A stretch of 19,736 bases of DNA from CAYJMQ01 sp964371555 (GTDB lineage: Bacteria > Bdellovibrionota > JACOXK01 > 2-02-FULL-40-11): assembly GCA_964371555.1 (NCBI GenBank), contig CAYJMQ010000038.1:1-19736 (forward strand), written 5' to 3'. Made by a program: the position numbers and the translations under genes. Positions 1 through 5,464 of this stretch are shown here, piece by piece. Under the pieces are notes generated by a model. That model was not told the DNA's origin. It made no database searches and saw only the letters and a program-made list of their open reading frames with translations. Positions within the stretch are counted from its first letter, which is position 1. Each line of letters starts with the position of its first letter.

Positions 1-1030
1 CATATATCGTGCCATCAGGCCCCACATCGCCTTGCTCCCCGGAAACATACCCCCAATTTCCCCCCCTATCCATCGAGGTATAAACCAGCCCGGCGTCCCC
101 CGCTTCACCCCCTTTGCCGGGAGGCCCCCCTTCACCACGCTCACCCCTCTGATTTTCAATGACAAGCATCTCTTCTGCATCATCCGATTTCGTTTCAAAT
201 AAAATGTGAACAGCTCCTCCAGAGCCTCCCTGACCACCATCGCCTCCATCGCCACCGATCCCGCCCCGGCCCCCCTTCATGAATCCATTGGTTCTCGGAT
301 CAGTCGGTTCTCTCCCATAGTTCCTCCTGCTGGGATCCTTCAAACCCAATCCCCCTTTTCCGCCACGTCCCCCCGGGCCGCCATCCCCGCCGTAAGAGCC
401 GGCCGCTGAAAAATGTCCCCCTTCAAAATGTTTGACCTGAAGAAAAATGGAACCGGCGTCTTTTCCATCTTCGCCACACCCCCCTTTTCCCCCTTTATCC
501 CCTGCACATTTCGGAGATGGATTCGGAGATGGACGATCATCCTCAAGTTTCGACATCGCCCCTTCGAGACCAACCGCTCCCTCCACTCCATTTATTCCTG
601 CGGGGAGGGTGGTATCGACCCTTCCCATACATGCCATTTTTTCCTGAAGGTTTAAAAGCTTCGTGGGATGATCCATCTGCCCACCACTACAATGCACAGC
701 CATGAATCGTTCTGAACGAATCCGTATCGGCTGTCCCAAACTATAGATGCCGCTTTTGGAGAGCAAAATAACTCTTGCCGCAACAATTTCCGCAGGTTCC
801 CGAACAATGAGCCTCGCCCCTTCGGCAAGATAAAGATGGCTGATAGAATAAAAATGAAATGGCTGATTGGCTGAATTTTTATTGAGCACAGGATGAATAA
901 GCTGATCGAGCGCTGCTTCTGTTCCTTCGAAAATCACGATATCCCGATGATGAAATGGGGAGAGATCTGAAGAAAAAAGCATTTGAGGAAAAAAACAGAT
1001 AAAAAAGAGGAATAAGAAATTTCTTTTCAT
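1..1030 (-). CDS. Glycine-rich, collagen-like exported protein (C-terminus beyond window)
   Basis: The minus-strand frame is open from an ATG at 1030 to the left edge (343 codons, no stop), so the gene is truncated by the window. It begins with a clear Sec signal peptide (MKRNFLFLFFICFF, likely cut after MLFSS around residue 21). Residues about 25-150 look like an ordinary folded domain with alternating hydrophobic strands (e.g. ARLIVREPAEIVAARVILL), possibly beta-helical. From about residue 150 the chain becomes Gly-rich, with collagen-like G-x-x and GG-x triplets (GDKGGKGG, GGDGGPGGRG, GGIGGDGGDGGQGG, GERGEGGPPGKGG). Cysteines occur in the first half. It is likely a secreted or surface protein, but I do not recognise a named family. 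No good Shine-Dalgarno precedes the ATG; a hairpin and a promoter-like sequence do. The C-runs on the plus strand here are simply the Gly codons. The reading frame is certain; the function is not. Confidence 0.8.
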   Translation of the reverse strand, partial: MKRNFLFLFFICFFPQMLFSSDLSPFHHRDIVIFEGTEAALDQLIHPVLNKNSANQPFHFYSISHLYLAEGARLIVREPAEIVAARVILLSKSGIYSLGQPIRIRSERFMAVHCSGGQMDHPTKLLNLQEKMACMGRVDTTLPAGINGVEGAVGLEGAMSKLEDDRPSPNPSPKCAGDKGGKGGCGEDGKDAGSIFLQVKHFEGGHFSAAGSYGGDGGPGGRGGKGGLGLKDPSRRNYGREPTDPRTNGFMKGGRGGIGGDGGDGGQGGSGGAVHILFETKSDDAEEMLVIENQRGERGEGGPPGKGGEAGDAGLVYTSMDRGGNWGYVSGEQGDVGPDGTIY

Positions 1031-1034
1031 GTCG

Positions 1035-1054
1035 CCGCGTTCTAACGAACGCGG
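1035..1054 (-). repeat. 8-bp perfect inverted repeat next to the start codon
   Basis: ccgcgttc (1035-1042) and gaacgcgg (1047-1054) are perfect inverted copies around a 4-base loop. They end 4 bases upstream of the ATG at 1030 and cover the candidate -10. The repeat could be an operator for a dimeric regulator or an RNA hairpin that hides the start. It is not followed by a T-run, so it is not a terminator. Confidence 0.6.
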
Positions 1055-1067
1055 GAACGCTTGTCAA
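1039..1067 (-). promoter_or_regulatory. Candidate sigma70 promoter giving a near-leaderless transcript
   Basis: On the minus strand TTGACA (1067-1062) is a perfect -35 match. It is followed after exactly 17 bases by TAGAAC (1044-1039), a 4 of 6 match to -10. Transcription would start at about 1032-1033, two or three bases before the ATG at 1030, leaving essentially no leader. The absence of a Shine-Dalgarno sequence is consistent with this. The -10 lies inside an inverted repeat. This is predicted from sequence only. Confidence 0.5.
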
Positions 1068-1070
1068 ATC

Positions 1071-1118
1071 AAAAAAAAGCAGGCAGCGCTTACCCCCCTG
1101 TAATTGCGCTGCCTGCTT
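1071..1118 (-). terminator. Rho-independent terminator of the outer-membrane protein gene
   Basis: Perfect 13-bp arms AAGCAGGCAGCGC (1077-1089) and GCGCTGCCTGCTT (1106-1118) enclose a 16-base loop that itself can pair (TTAC with GTAA). Read on the minus strand, the stem runs straight into eight Ts (1078-1071). It lies 45 bases past the stop of the gene ending at 1164, as expected for its terminator. There is no T-run on the plus side, so it acts in one direction. Confidence 0.92.
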
Positions 1119-1163
1119 ACCACCAGACGCGAGTCCAATGGATTCTTTTAAAGAACCCTTCGC

Positions 1164-2024
1164 TTAAAATCCGACTGTCATACCAACCAAAGCGGTCCAG
1201 TATTTATCATAAGAACGAAAATTTCGGTAGCTCTGAATTTTTGCCGTCCCAATGCTGGATGAGATCTCTGGATTCTTGTTGTTGATCAGCTTTCCAGCTT
1301 CCGCCCGCCCGAGCAATGCAAAGTTTTTAGCCAAACTGAGTTTTAAGCCGCCAAGAACGTTTGCACCGACAACCGATTGAGGAAATGTCACCTTAATATA
1401 GGACGTTTTCGGTGATGTCGTATACTCGTTGCTAAAGTGCGATATTCCCCCTCCCACAAACGGTGAAAGAAGCGATTCGGGATGAGGTTCATATTTGAGG
1501 TTTCCACCAACCATTGTCTGTCTCATGCTGCCAACAACCCCCAAAGAGTGATAAAAGGGAGCGCCTATCGTTCCTGGATGGCCGCCATAGGAACCATAGG
1601 AACCATAGGAAGCCGAAATATATGGAGCCGGCGCAGTCGAAATAAAAATATCGGGGCGCACATTAAATTCAGAATATCTTAAAACCCCTTCAACTGCGAT
1701 GTTGGGAGTTACCGAAACTTCAGCGGCAATCCCGGCTGTATACTTATTGACAAGCAGTGAGTTATTATCAATCGACTTCATTACCCCAAAAAGCGGCGTC
1801 AATCCCAAACCGATCGGCGATTTTTTCTTTGGAGCAGGTGTGACTTCATCGGCAGGTTTCTCTTTGACCGCCTCAATTTCTTCTGCCTCAATTTCTTCTT
1901 TTGTGACGGCCGACGTCCCGATTTCATCTGCGTAAACAACATTCATTGCTGACGCCATTGCGAGAATGGATAGCACGGCCAAAAATGTTTTTTTAAGAAG
2001 TTCTCGATCCTTTTTGTTTTTCAT
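1164..2024 (-). CDS. Outer-membrane beta-barrel protein
   Basis: This 286-residue protein has a Sec signal peptide (basic KNKKDRELLKK, hydrophobic core, probable cut VYA|DE at 32/33). An acidic, Pro/Lys-containing linker of about 40 residues follows, then a barrel-like domain (about 70-286) of alternating strands. These include PLFGVMKSIDNN, TAGIAAEVSVTPNIAVEGVLRY, SPFVGGGISHF and NFALLGRAEAGKL. The chain ends in Phe (WTALVGMTVGF), the C-terminal signal typical of BAM-assembled barrels. Size and layout resemble OmpA-type eight-stranded porin-like proteins, but no peptidoglycan-binding domain is present. A GSYGSYGG stretch is encoded by three tandem copies of a 9-mer (1585-1611). The start is supported by a GGGGG purine stretch 5 bases upstream of the ATG. 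It is monocistronic: a long gap precedes it and a strong terminator follows. The ligand or role is unknown. Confidence 0.85.
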   Translation of the reverse strand: MKNKKDRELLKKTFLAVLSILAMASAMNVVYADEIGTSAVTKEEIEAEEIEAVKEKPADEVTPAPKKKSPIGLGLTPLFGVMKSIDNNSLLVNKYTAGIAAEVSVTPNIAVEGVLRYSEFNVRPDIFISTAPAPYISASYGSYGSYGGHPGTIGAPFYHSLGVVGSMRQTMVGGNLKYEPHPESLLSPFVGGGISHFSNEYTTSPKTSYIKVTFPQSVVGANVLGGLKLSLAKNFALLGRAEAGKLINNKNPEISSSIGTAKIQSYRNFRSYDKYWTALVGMTVGF

Positions 2025-2596
2025 AATTACCCCCTATCGTTTAAGCGAGCGAAATTTAGCTTCGCTCGTTGAACGGGAGAATCAGCAAAAACTATGCCTA
2101 AAAATATAGCAATTACTAAGTTATTGATATTATTTATTTTTTTAATGTAAACCTGAACTGGCGTCAGAAAAAAAGATATGCTGACGCTGTGCAAGTTTTA
2201 AACGAACTGTCTGAAATATTCATTTTTTTCTTTTTAATTTCAATGAGTTATCAATTTAGGCACAGACGAAATAACAACGATCAACGGTTAATCAACGTAA
2301 AACGGCACTTTGTCAGAAAAAATGATAAATATTAAAAACGTAAGCTATTTCAATAAGTTGAATGACACACGGCTCAGAAAACAGAGCAAAAATCGTCTCT
2401 TTATAGAGGCTTTCCGAACATAGACCAATGTAAATGGTTGAAATAACTGTCTTTTATTTCTGGCATATCCATTGCTCTCTATTTAGGTAAGAGATTGATT
2501 TGGAGTAATGTTTTTGGGGTATTTCCCCCCTATGAGGAACCCTTCCTCACATTTCGTCCCTTTTTCCCCAGGAACATTACTTCAGATCATTTTCTT
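2025..2596. other. 572-base AT-rich intergenic region, no gene seen
   Basis: I find no convincing coding frame or tRNA here. It must hold the promoter of the outer-membrane protein gene, but no clear -35/-10 pair stands out (TATATT on the minus strand near 2103-2108 is a weak candidate). Inverted repeats seen are 2046-2068 (listed separately), gcgtcag/ctgacgc at 2161-2187 with a 13-base A-rich loop, and tgaggaa/ttcctca at 2533-2549 just past the pilin-like gene. The last may help end that transcript but has no T-run. A GGGGTATTTCCCCCC stretch (2516-2530) shares 13 bases with the ybaK-like promoter region. Confidence 0.6.
2044..2070 (-). promoter_or_regulatory. Hairpin in the 5' leader of the outer-membrane protein gene
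   Basis: CGAGCGAA (2046-2053) and TTCGCTCG (2061-2068) are perfect inverted arms with a 7-base loop, extendable by one G-U and one A-U pair. It begins 20 bases upstream of the ATG at 2024 and leaves the ribosome binding region free. It may protect the 5' end of the mRNA or serve as an RNA-binding site. No function is shown by the sequence. Confidence 0.5.
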
Positions 2597-3376
2597 TTAT
2601 CGCCCAATTCGCGACGATTTAATCCCTTTAAAAATCTCAAAACCGATATAGGCGACAAGAATAATAATCAAGAGAATAATCAGCAGTCGCAGCCAGTTGA
2701 AACCTGTTGCTCCAAAGATTTCCCCTTCTTCCCCTTCCTGATAGATTTTTCCTTTGGATTTTGATGTGCCATCCTCTGCTTTTTTCTTGGCTGTTTCTCT
2801 CCCCTCCTCTGTTGTTGTCGGTGGACGAACTTTTATGCCGGGGGATTGTTGGGGGGGTGGCCCCACAAGAGGTTCGGCAGAAGATTCCCTCTCCTCACCC
2901 CCATCCGTCGGTTGGCCGGCACGTTTGGCCCGGACTTGAGATCCCTCTAAAAATGCAAGATCTTGCGAACCCGATCCACTCTCGGGAGTAACACCAGCGA
3001 TTGTCTCCCCCCTCTTTTCATCAGCCTCGGTCGGCGTAGCAGTCGCTTCGCCCCCTGAGAATCCTGAGACTGGGGCCCCAAATCGCACTGTCTCTGTTTC
3101 CGTAACATGCCCCAGAAGTTTTCCACCGGAAATCTTTAGCGCAACGACATCTTCAAGATGATTGAGCGTTATTTGAAGCTCCGGCGACATGCGAACTGCA
3201 AGCGCAAAGACAAACACAGAGGCAAGAAGAGTAACAAGCAGATATTCAGTAGTGCTCTGCCCTGTCATCCTGAACCGAGAGCGAAGGGTCTCCTTTTCAT
3301 CGAAGAGATTCTTCGCTGCGGGCTTTCGCCCTTCGCTCAGAATGACGTTTCTTGTGGTGGTTCCACTCATGTTCAT
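2597..3376 (-). CDS. Class III / type IVb pilin-like two-helix membrane protein
   Basis: The core motif G|QSTTEYLLVTLLASVFVF matches a class III/type IVb prepilin leader: Gly at -1, Glu at +5, then a hydrophobic helix. A poorly conserved Pro/Glu/Thr/Ser-rich middle follows, with no fold I can name. A second membrane helix (NWLRLLIILLIIILVAYIGF) and a basic tail (KGIKSSRIGR) end the protein. It could be a minor pilin or pseudopilin, or a protein processed by a prepilin peptidase; no pilus genes are nearby. The start is ambiguous. ATG 3376 gives MNMSG plus a 33-residue segment encoded by a palindromic repeat before GQST. ATG 3268, inside that repeat, gives the short leader MTG|QST. The open frame extends further, to 3520, but that would overlap ridA and is unlikely. 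Removing the repeat-coded part would restore MNMSGQSTTEYLL, an ordinary pilin-type start. Confidence 0.7.
   Translation of the reverse strand: MNMSGTTTRNVILSEGRKPAAKNLFDEKETLRSRFRMTGQSTTEYLLVTLLASVFVFALAVRMSPELQITLNHLEDVVALKISGGKLLGHVTETETVRFGAPVSGFSGGEATATPTEADEKRGETIAGVTPESGSGSQDLAFLEGSQVRAKRAGQPTDGGEERESSAEPLVGPPPQQSPGIKVRPPTTTEEGRETAKKKAEDGTSKSKGKIYQEGEEGEIFGATGFNWLRLLIILLIIILVAYIGFEIFKGIKSSRIGR
3262..3362. repeat. Palindromic repeat element inserted in the pilin-like gene
   Basis: Outer arms gtcatcctga (3264-3273) and tcagaatgac (3337-3346) pair with one mismatch. Inner arms gcgaaggg (3281-3288) and cccttcgc (3329-3336) pair perfectly, with a 7-base bulge between them. The centre contains cgaaga/tcttcg (3301-3315). 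The consensus TCATTCTGAGCGAAG...GAAGAATCTC is a familiar interspersed palindromic element in many bacterial genomes (known from memory, not searched). It reads through in frame as TTTRNVILSEGRKPAAKNLF and onward, adding 34 codons (102 bases) to the gene. Confidence 0.75.
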
Positions 3377-3421
3377 TCTTTGATCTTGCATTTCAGGCGC
3401 AAAATGCCTAAAAGATTTTTT

Positions 3422-3808
3422 ATGGATAAGAAACCGTTTCAGACAGACCAAGCCCCTCAAGCAGTCGGTCCCTATAGTCAGGCGATTGAAAGTCATGGTT
3501 TTCTCTTTATATCCGGCCAAATTCCGATCGACCCAAAAACAAATCAGCTGATCGAAAGTTCAAACATCTCCGATCAAGCCCGCCGTGTTCTTCAAAATAT
3601 TGAAAATATCGTTAAAGCACATCATTTATCGATGGATCATGTTGTTAAAACAACGATCTTTCTAAAAAATATCTCGGATTTCGCAACTGTAAACGAAATC
3701 TATCAGCAATTCTTTAAAAAAGATCCGCCTGCACGCTCAACGGTCGAAGTTTCACGCCTCCCCAAAGATGTTCTCATCGAAATCGAATCACTCGCCACTC
3801 TGAGCTAA
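3422..3808 (+). CDS. ridA: RidA family 2-iminobutanoate/2-iminopropanoate deaminase
   Basis: RidA (YjgF/YER057c/UK114 family) hydrolyses reactive enamine/imine intermediates made by PLP-dependent dehydratases such as threonine deaminase, and acts as a cytosolic trimer. The 128-residue product has the family landmarks: APQAVGPYSQAI near the N-terminus, FISGQIPIDP (29-38), the catalytic Arg105 in PPARSTVEV, and Glu120 in VLIEIESLATL. Length is normal for the family. The ATG at 3422 is chosen from family length, though no Shine-Dalgarno precedes it. An in-frame ATG at 3404 (adding MPKRFF) has a weak CAGG upstream and is possible. It is divergent from the pilin-like gene and convergent with the ybaK-like gene, with no clear terminator between 3809 and 3840. 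Its promoter must lie in or near the palindromic element. Confidence 0.93.
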   Translation: MDKKPFQTDQAPQAVGPYSQAIESHGFLFISGQIPIDPKTNQLIESSNISDQARRVLQNIENIVKAHHLSMDHVVKTTIFLKNISDFATVNEIYQQFFKKDPPARSTVEVSRLPKDVLIEIESLATLS

Positions 3809-3840
3809 AAAGTACCCTTCCGATGGGCAACAAGGAACTC

Positions 3841-4311
3841 CTATAAATGCACAGCAAACCGGCCAACCGTTGGCGCCACCGCTTCTTCAAAATCCCGATA
3901 CTTCATCTGTACCGCTTCCCGATGGGTTCCCACAGAGAAGATAATCTCATCGTTTGCTCTGAGCGATTCATCCACAAATACCTTTACCCGATAGAGATTT
4001 CCAAATGGCGGGATCGCCCCAATCTCACAGTCCGGAAATAACTGCCTGATTTCCGTTTCAGTCCCCAGCCGAAGCTCGTTTTTCCCAAGCACTTTTTTCA
4101 TCTCCGTGAAATCAATCTTATAGGCTGCTGGAAGAACCGCCAGAACAAATTCATCCCCCGCTTTGAGCACGACACTCTTGGCTACCTTCTGCCCCTTGAT
4201 ATGTTCCACATGCGCAAGCTGCTGAGCCGTATAGATGCTCGGATGATAGAGCGAGCGATAGCGGATATGATGTTCCTTTAAAAAAGAGCGCAAATCCTGA
4301 GGAATCGGCAT
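3841..4311 (-). CDS. YbaK/ProX-type aminoacyl-tRNA deacylase
   Basis: This 156-residue single-domain protein of the YbaK/INS superfamily removes wrongly attached amino acids from tRNA (for example Ala- or Cys-tRNA-Pro) in the cytosol. Seen landmarks are Lys45 in GQKVAKSVVLK (the conserved substrate-binding Lys), the G-x-x-x-P type loop EIGAIPPFG (96-104), and GTHREAV (128-134) near the end. Which mischarged tRNA it edits cannot be told from sequence. The start is set at ATG 4311, 8 bases after GAGGGGG; a GTG at 4320 lies almost on top of that Shine-Dalgarno and is a poor start. It is transcribed alone from an extended -10 promoter just upstream. Confidence 0.88.
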   Translation of the reverse strand: MPIPQDLRSFLKEHHIRYRSLYHPSIYTAQQLAHVEHIKGQKVAKSVVLKAGDEFVLAVLPAAYKIDFTEMKKVLGKNELRLGTETEIRQLFPDCEIGAIPPFGNLYRVKVFVDESLRANDEIIFSVGTHREAVQMKYRDFEEAVAPTVGRFAVHL

Positions 4312-4345
4312 ACGTTCCACCCCCTCTTACACGAAACTCAATATC

Positions 4346-4354
4346 ATTATACCA
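4346..4354 (-). promoter_or_regulatory. Extended -10 promoter of the ybaK-like gene
   Basis: On the minus strand TGGTATAAT (4354-4346) is a perfect extended -10 (TGn + TATAAT). Transcription would start near 4339, about 28 bases before the ATG at 4311, which leaves room for the GAGGGGG ribosome site. No good -35 is present, as is usual for extended -10 promoters; a C7 tract occupies that area. Confidence 0.7.
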
Positions 4355-4386
4355 CTTTGGAGTGGGGGGGAAATACCACTTTGGAG
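4349..4386. repeat. 14-bp direct repeat flanking the ybaK-like promoter
   Basis: ATACCACTTTGGAG occurs at 4349-4362 and again at 4373-4386, a spacing of 24 bases. The first copy contains most of the -10 and the second covers the -35 region. The first also forms the inverted repeat CCAC-TTTGGA-GTGG (4352-4365). The arrangement suggests an operator for a regulator, or a promoter duplicated by slippage. Confidence 0.6.
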
Positions 4387-4393
4387 AGAGGGA

Positions 4394-4440
4394 AAAGAAA
4401 AAGAGGCGCTTAGGGGATTAAGGGGGAAAAGCGCCTCTTT
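4394..4440 (-). terminator. Rho-independent terminator after the lipoprotein gene
   Basis: Perfect 12-bp arms AAAGAGGCGCTT (4400-4411) and AAGCGCCTCTTT (4429-4440) enclose a 17-base loop. On the minus strand the stem is followed by TTCTTTT. It lies 32 bases downstream of the stop at 4473 and insulates the ybaK-like promoter from upstream transcription. Confidence 0.88.
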
Positions 4441-4472
4441 CGAGGGAAAAATCTAATCTATTTTTAATCTTT

Positions 4473-5180
4473 TCAAAACAGCGTTCTCTGTGCCTGCCGG
4501 TCTTTTTCTGTTCCGTGATAAATAAAGCCGATCGGGGCATTGTTTGGCAAAAGTTTTATAGGAATCCCAGACTGCTGAAGACCGATAATCTCTTCAATAT
4601 AGACGGTAAAACTGACATTCCCCGTTCCGCCGCTTGTAAACCCGCCCGGGGTTGCGTATTGGAAGAGAGGGACAATCCCCTCAGAGAGAGATTGAAGGGG
4701 GCTTACAAATGCAATCGGTTCTCTGGTTCTGACACTCGCGTCTGGCGGACAGGTAAAACCGGGGGAGCATTGCATCCCCAAAAGATACTGAAAACCAAAC
4801 GCCGCTGAAAATGGCGACCCAAAGGGGACATAGAATTCATGCAGGGGGATAGTAAACCCACGAATCCCCGGAAAATTTGGGGGATAAACACGCCCCAAAA
4901 AGCGATAGCGGGGGAAATTCCCAGCCGCGATGACAGAGTCAAACTCCTGCTCTGTAACCACTTTCAAACGATTGATTCTTTTTCCTGAAAATGTCTGGTC
5001 ATCTATAAATGAGACCAAAATCCCCAGACGTAGATCATCGGGGGCAGTACCGATCGATGGCTGTGGATTTGATGGAAGATTATCAATAGAATCTTTTTCG
5101 AAGAGCCCGCAGCCTCCGCCAAAGGCGACGAGAAAAGTCAAAAATAGCGCCCTAATAACTTGCTTATACCCTTTTTTCAT
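4473..5180 (-). CDS. Putative lipoprotein of unknown function
   Basis: The 235-residue product starts MKKGYKQVIRALFLTFLVAF and then GGGC at about 21-24, a lipobox-like site (non-ideal, Gly at -3), so it is probably lipidated and periplasm- or outer-membrane-facing. The mature part is rich in Gly, Pro and Phe with a Cys pair (GMQCSPGFTCPPD). It reads as a soluble, mostly beta domain (RLGILVSFIDD, NVSFTVYIEEII). I recognise no family. The start at ATG 5180 is preceded by GAGGGAG at a good distance; a GTG at 5189 is too close to that site. The gene stands alone, followed by a strong terminator. Confidence 0.72.
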   Translation of the reverse strand: MKKGYKQVIRALFLTFLVAFGGGCGLFEKDSIDNLPSNPQPSIGTAPDDLRLGILVSFIDDQTFSGKRINRLKVVTEQEFDSVIAAGNFPRYRFLGRVYPPNFPGIRGFTIPLHEFYVPFGSPFSAAFGFQYLLGMQCSPGFTCPPDASVRTREPIAFVSPLQSLSEGIVPLFQYATPGGFTSGGTGNVSFTVYIEEIIGLQQSGIPIKLLPNNAPIGFIYHGTEKDRQAQRTLF

Positions 5181-5464
5181 ACACAACACTCCCTCAACTT
5201 GTTACCTATGGAAATTCAGCTTGAGATTGAATTTCGATACCCTTTTACCTTTGATAGGGTGCAACGACCATGCCATGGGAGAAAGACTCATTATAACTAT
5301 TGAATATGATTTGGAATTTTTATCGAACTGCTGTCTTGAGCGAAGCGGAGGATTTGTAGAGATTTTAAACAGCAACCGGGTGGCGTGAAAAAACGCAAGT
5401 TATATCCATATCTTAGAACTCAAAAAAATCGGACAGGAAGTTTGTATAGCTGTCGCACACTGAT
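5181..5464. other. Intergenic region with remnants, no convincing gene
   Basis: This 284-base gap holds the promoter of the lipoprotein gene (not resolvable by eye) and a weak terminator for the ABC ATPase. A plus-strand reading frame from 5275 (MGERLIITIEYDLEF, 37 codons) has no ribosome site and contains the degenerate repeat tgtcttgagcgaagcggagg (5332-5351). That sequence resembles half of the palindromic element at 3262-3362. I treat it as decayed DNA, not a gene. Confidence 0.5.
5422..5454 (-). terminator. Weak terminator after the ABC ATPase gene
   Basis: On the minus strand GACAG (5436-5432 side) and CTGTC (5450-5454 side) form a 5-bp stem with a 13-base loop, followed two bases on by seven Ts (5428-5422). 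The stem is short and only moderately GC-rich, but the place and the T-run fit a terminator 11 bases past the stop at 5465. Confidence 0.4.

Noticed and set aside
206..705. Several plus-strand frames over the Gly-rich gene
   Set aside because: Pro/Ser-rich shadows of Gly codons on the opposite strand. The minus frame is open over the full 1030 bases and has a signal peptide.
2161..2187. Terminator in the gap after the pilin-like gene
   Set aside because: The 7-bp stem has a 13-base loop and no T-run on either strand.
2495..2764. Plus-strand frame of 89 codons at the end of the pilin-like gene
   Set aside because: It has low-complexity composition (Phe/Pro/Asn) produced by the opposite strand, no ribosome site, and overlaps a better supported gene.
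3158..3421. Upstream extension of the ridA frame to 3158
   Set aside because: It is antisense to the pilin-like gene and the palindromic repeat. RidA proteins are about 125-130 residues, which fits a start at 3422 (or 3404).
3377..3520. Long N-terminal extension of the pilin-like frame up to 3520
   Set aside because: It overlaps the start of ridA on the other strand, and its residues look like antisense of ridA, not a leader.
3809..3840. Bidirectional terminator between ridA and the ybaK-like gene
   Set aside because: Only a weak accc/gggt-like pairing is seen and there is no T-run.
4930..5388. Plus-strand frame of 152 codons
   Set aside because: Most of it is antisense to the lipoprotein gene. 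The unique tail (from 5275) has no ribosome site and includes a decayed repeat.
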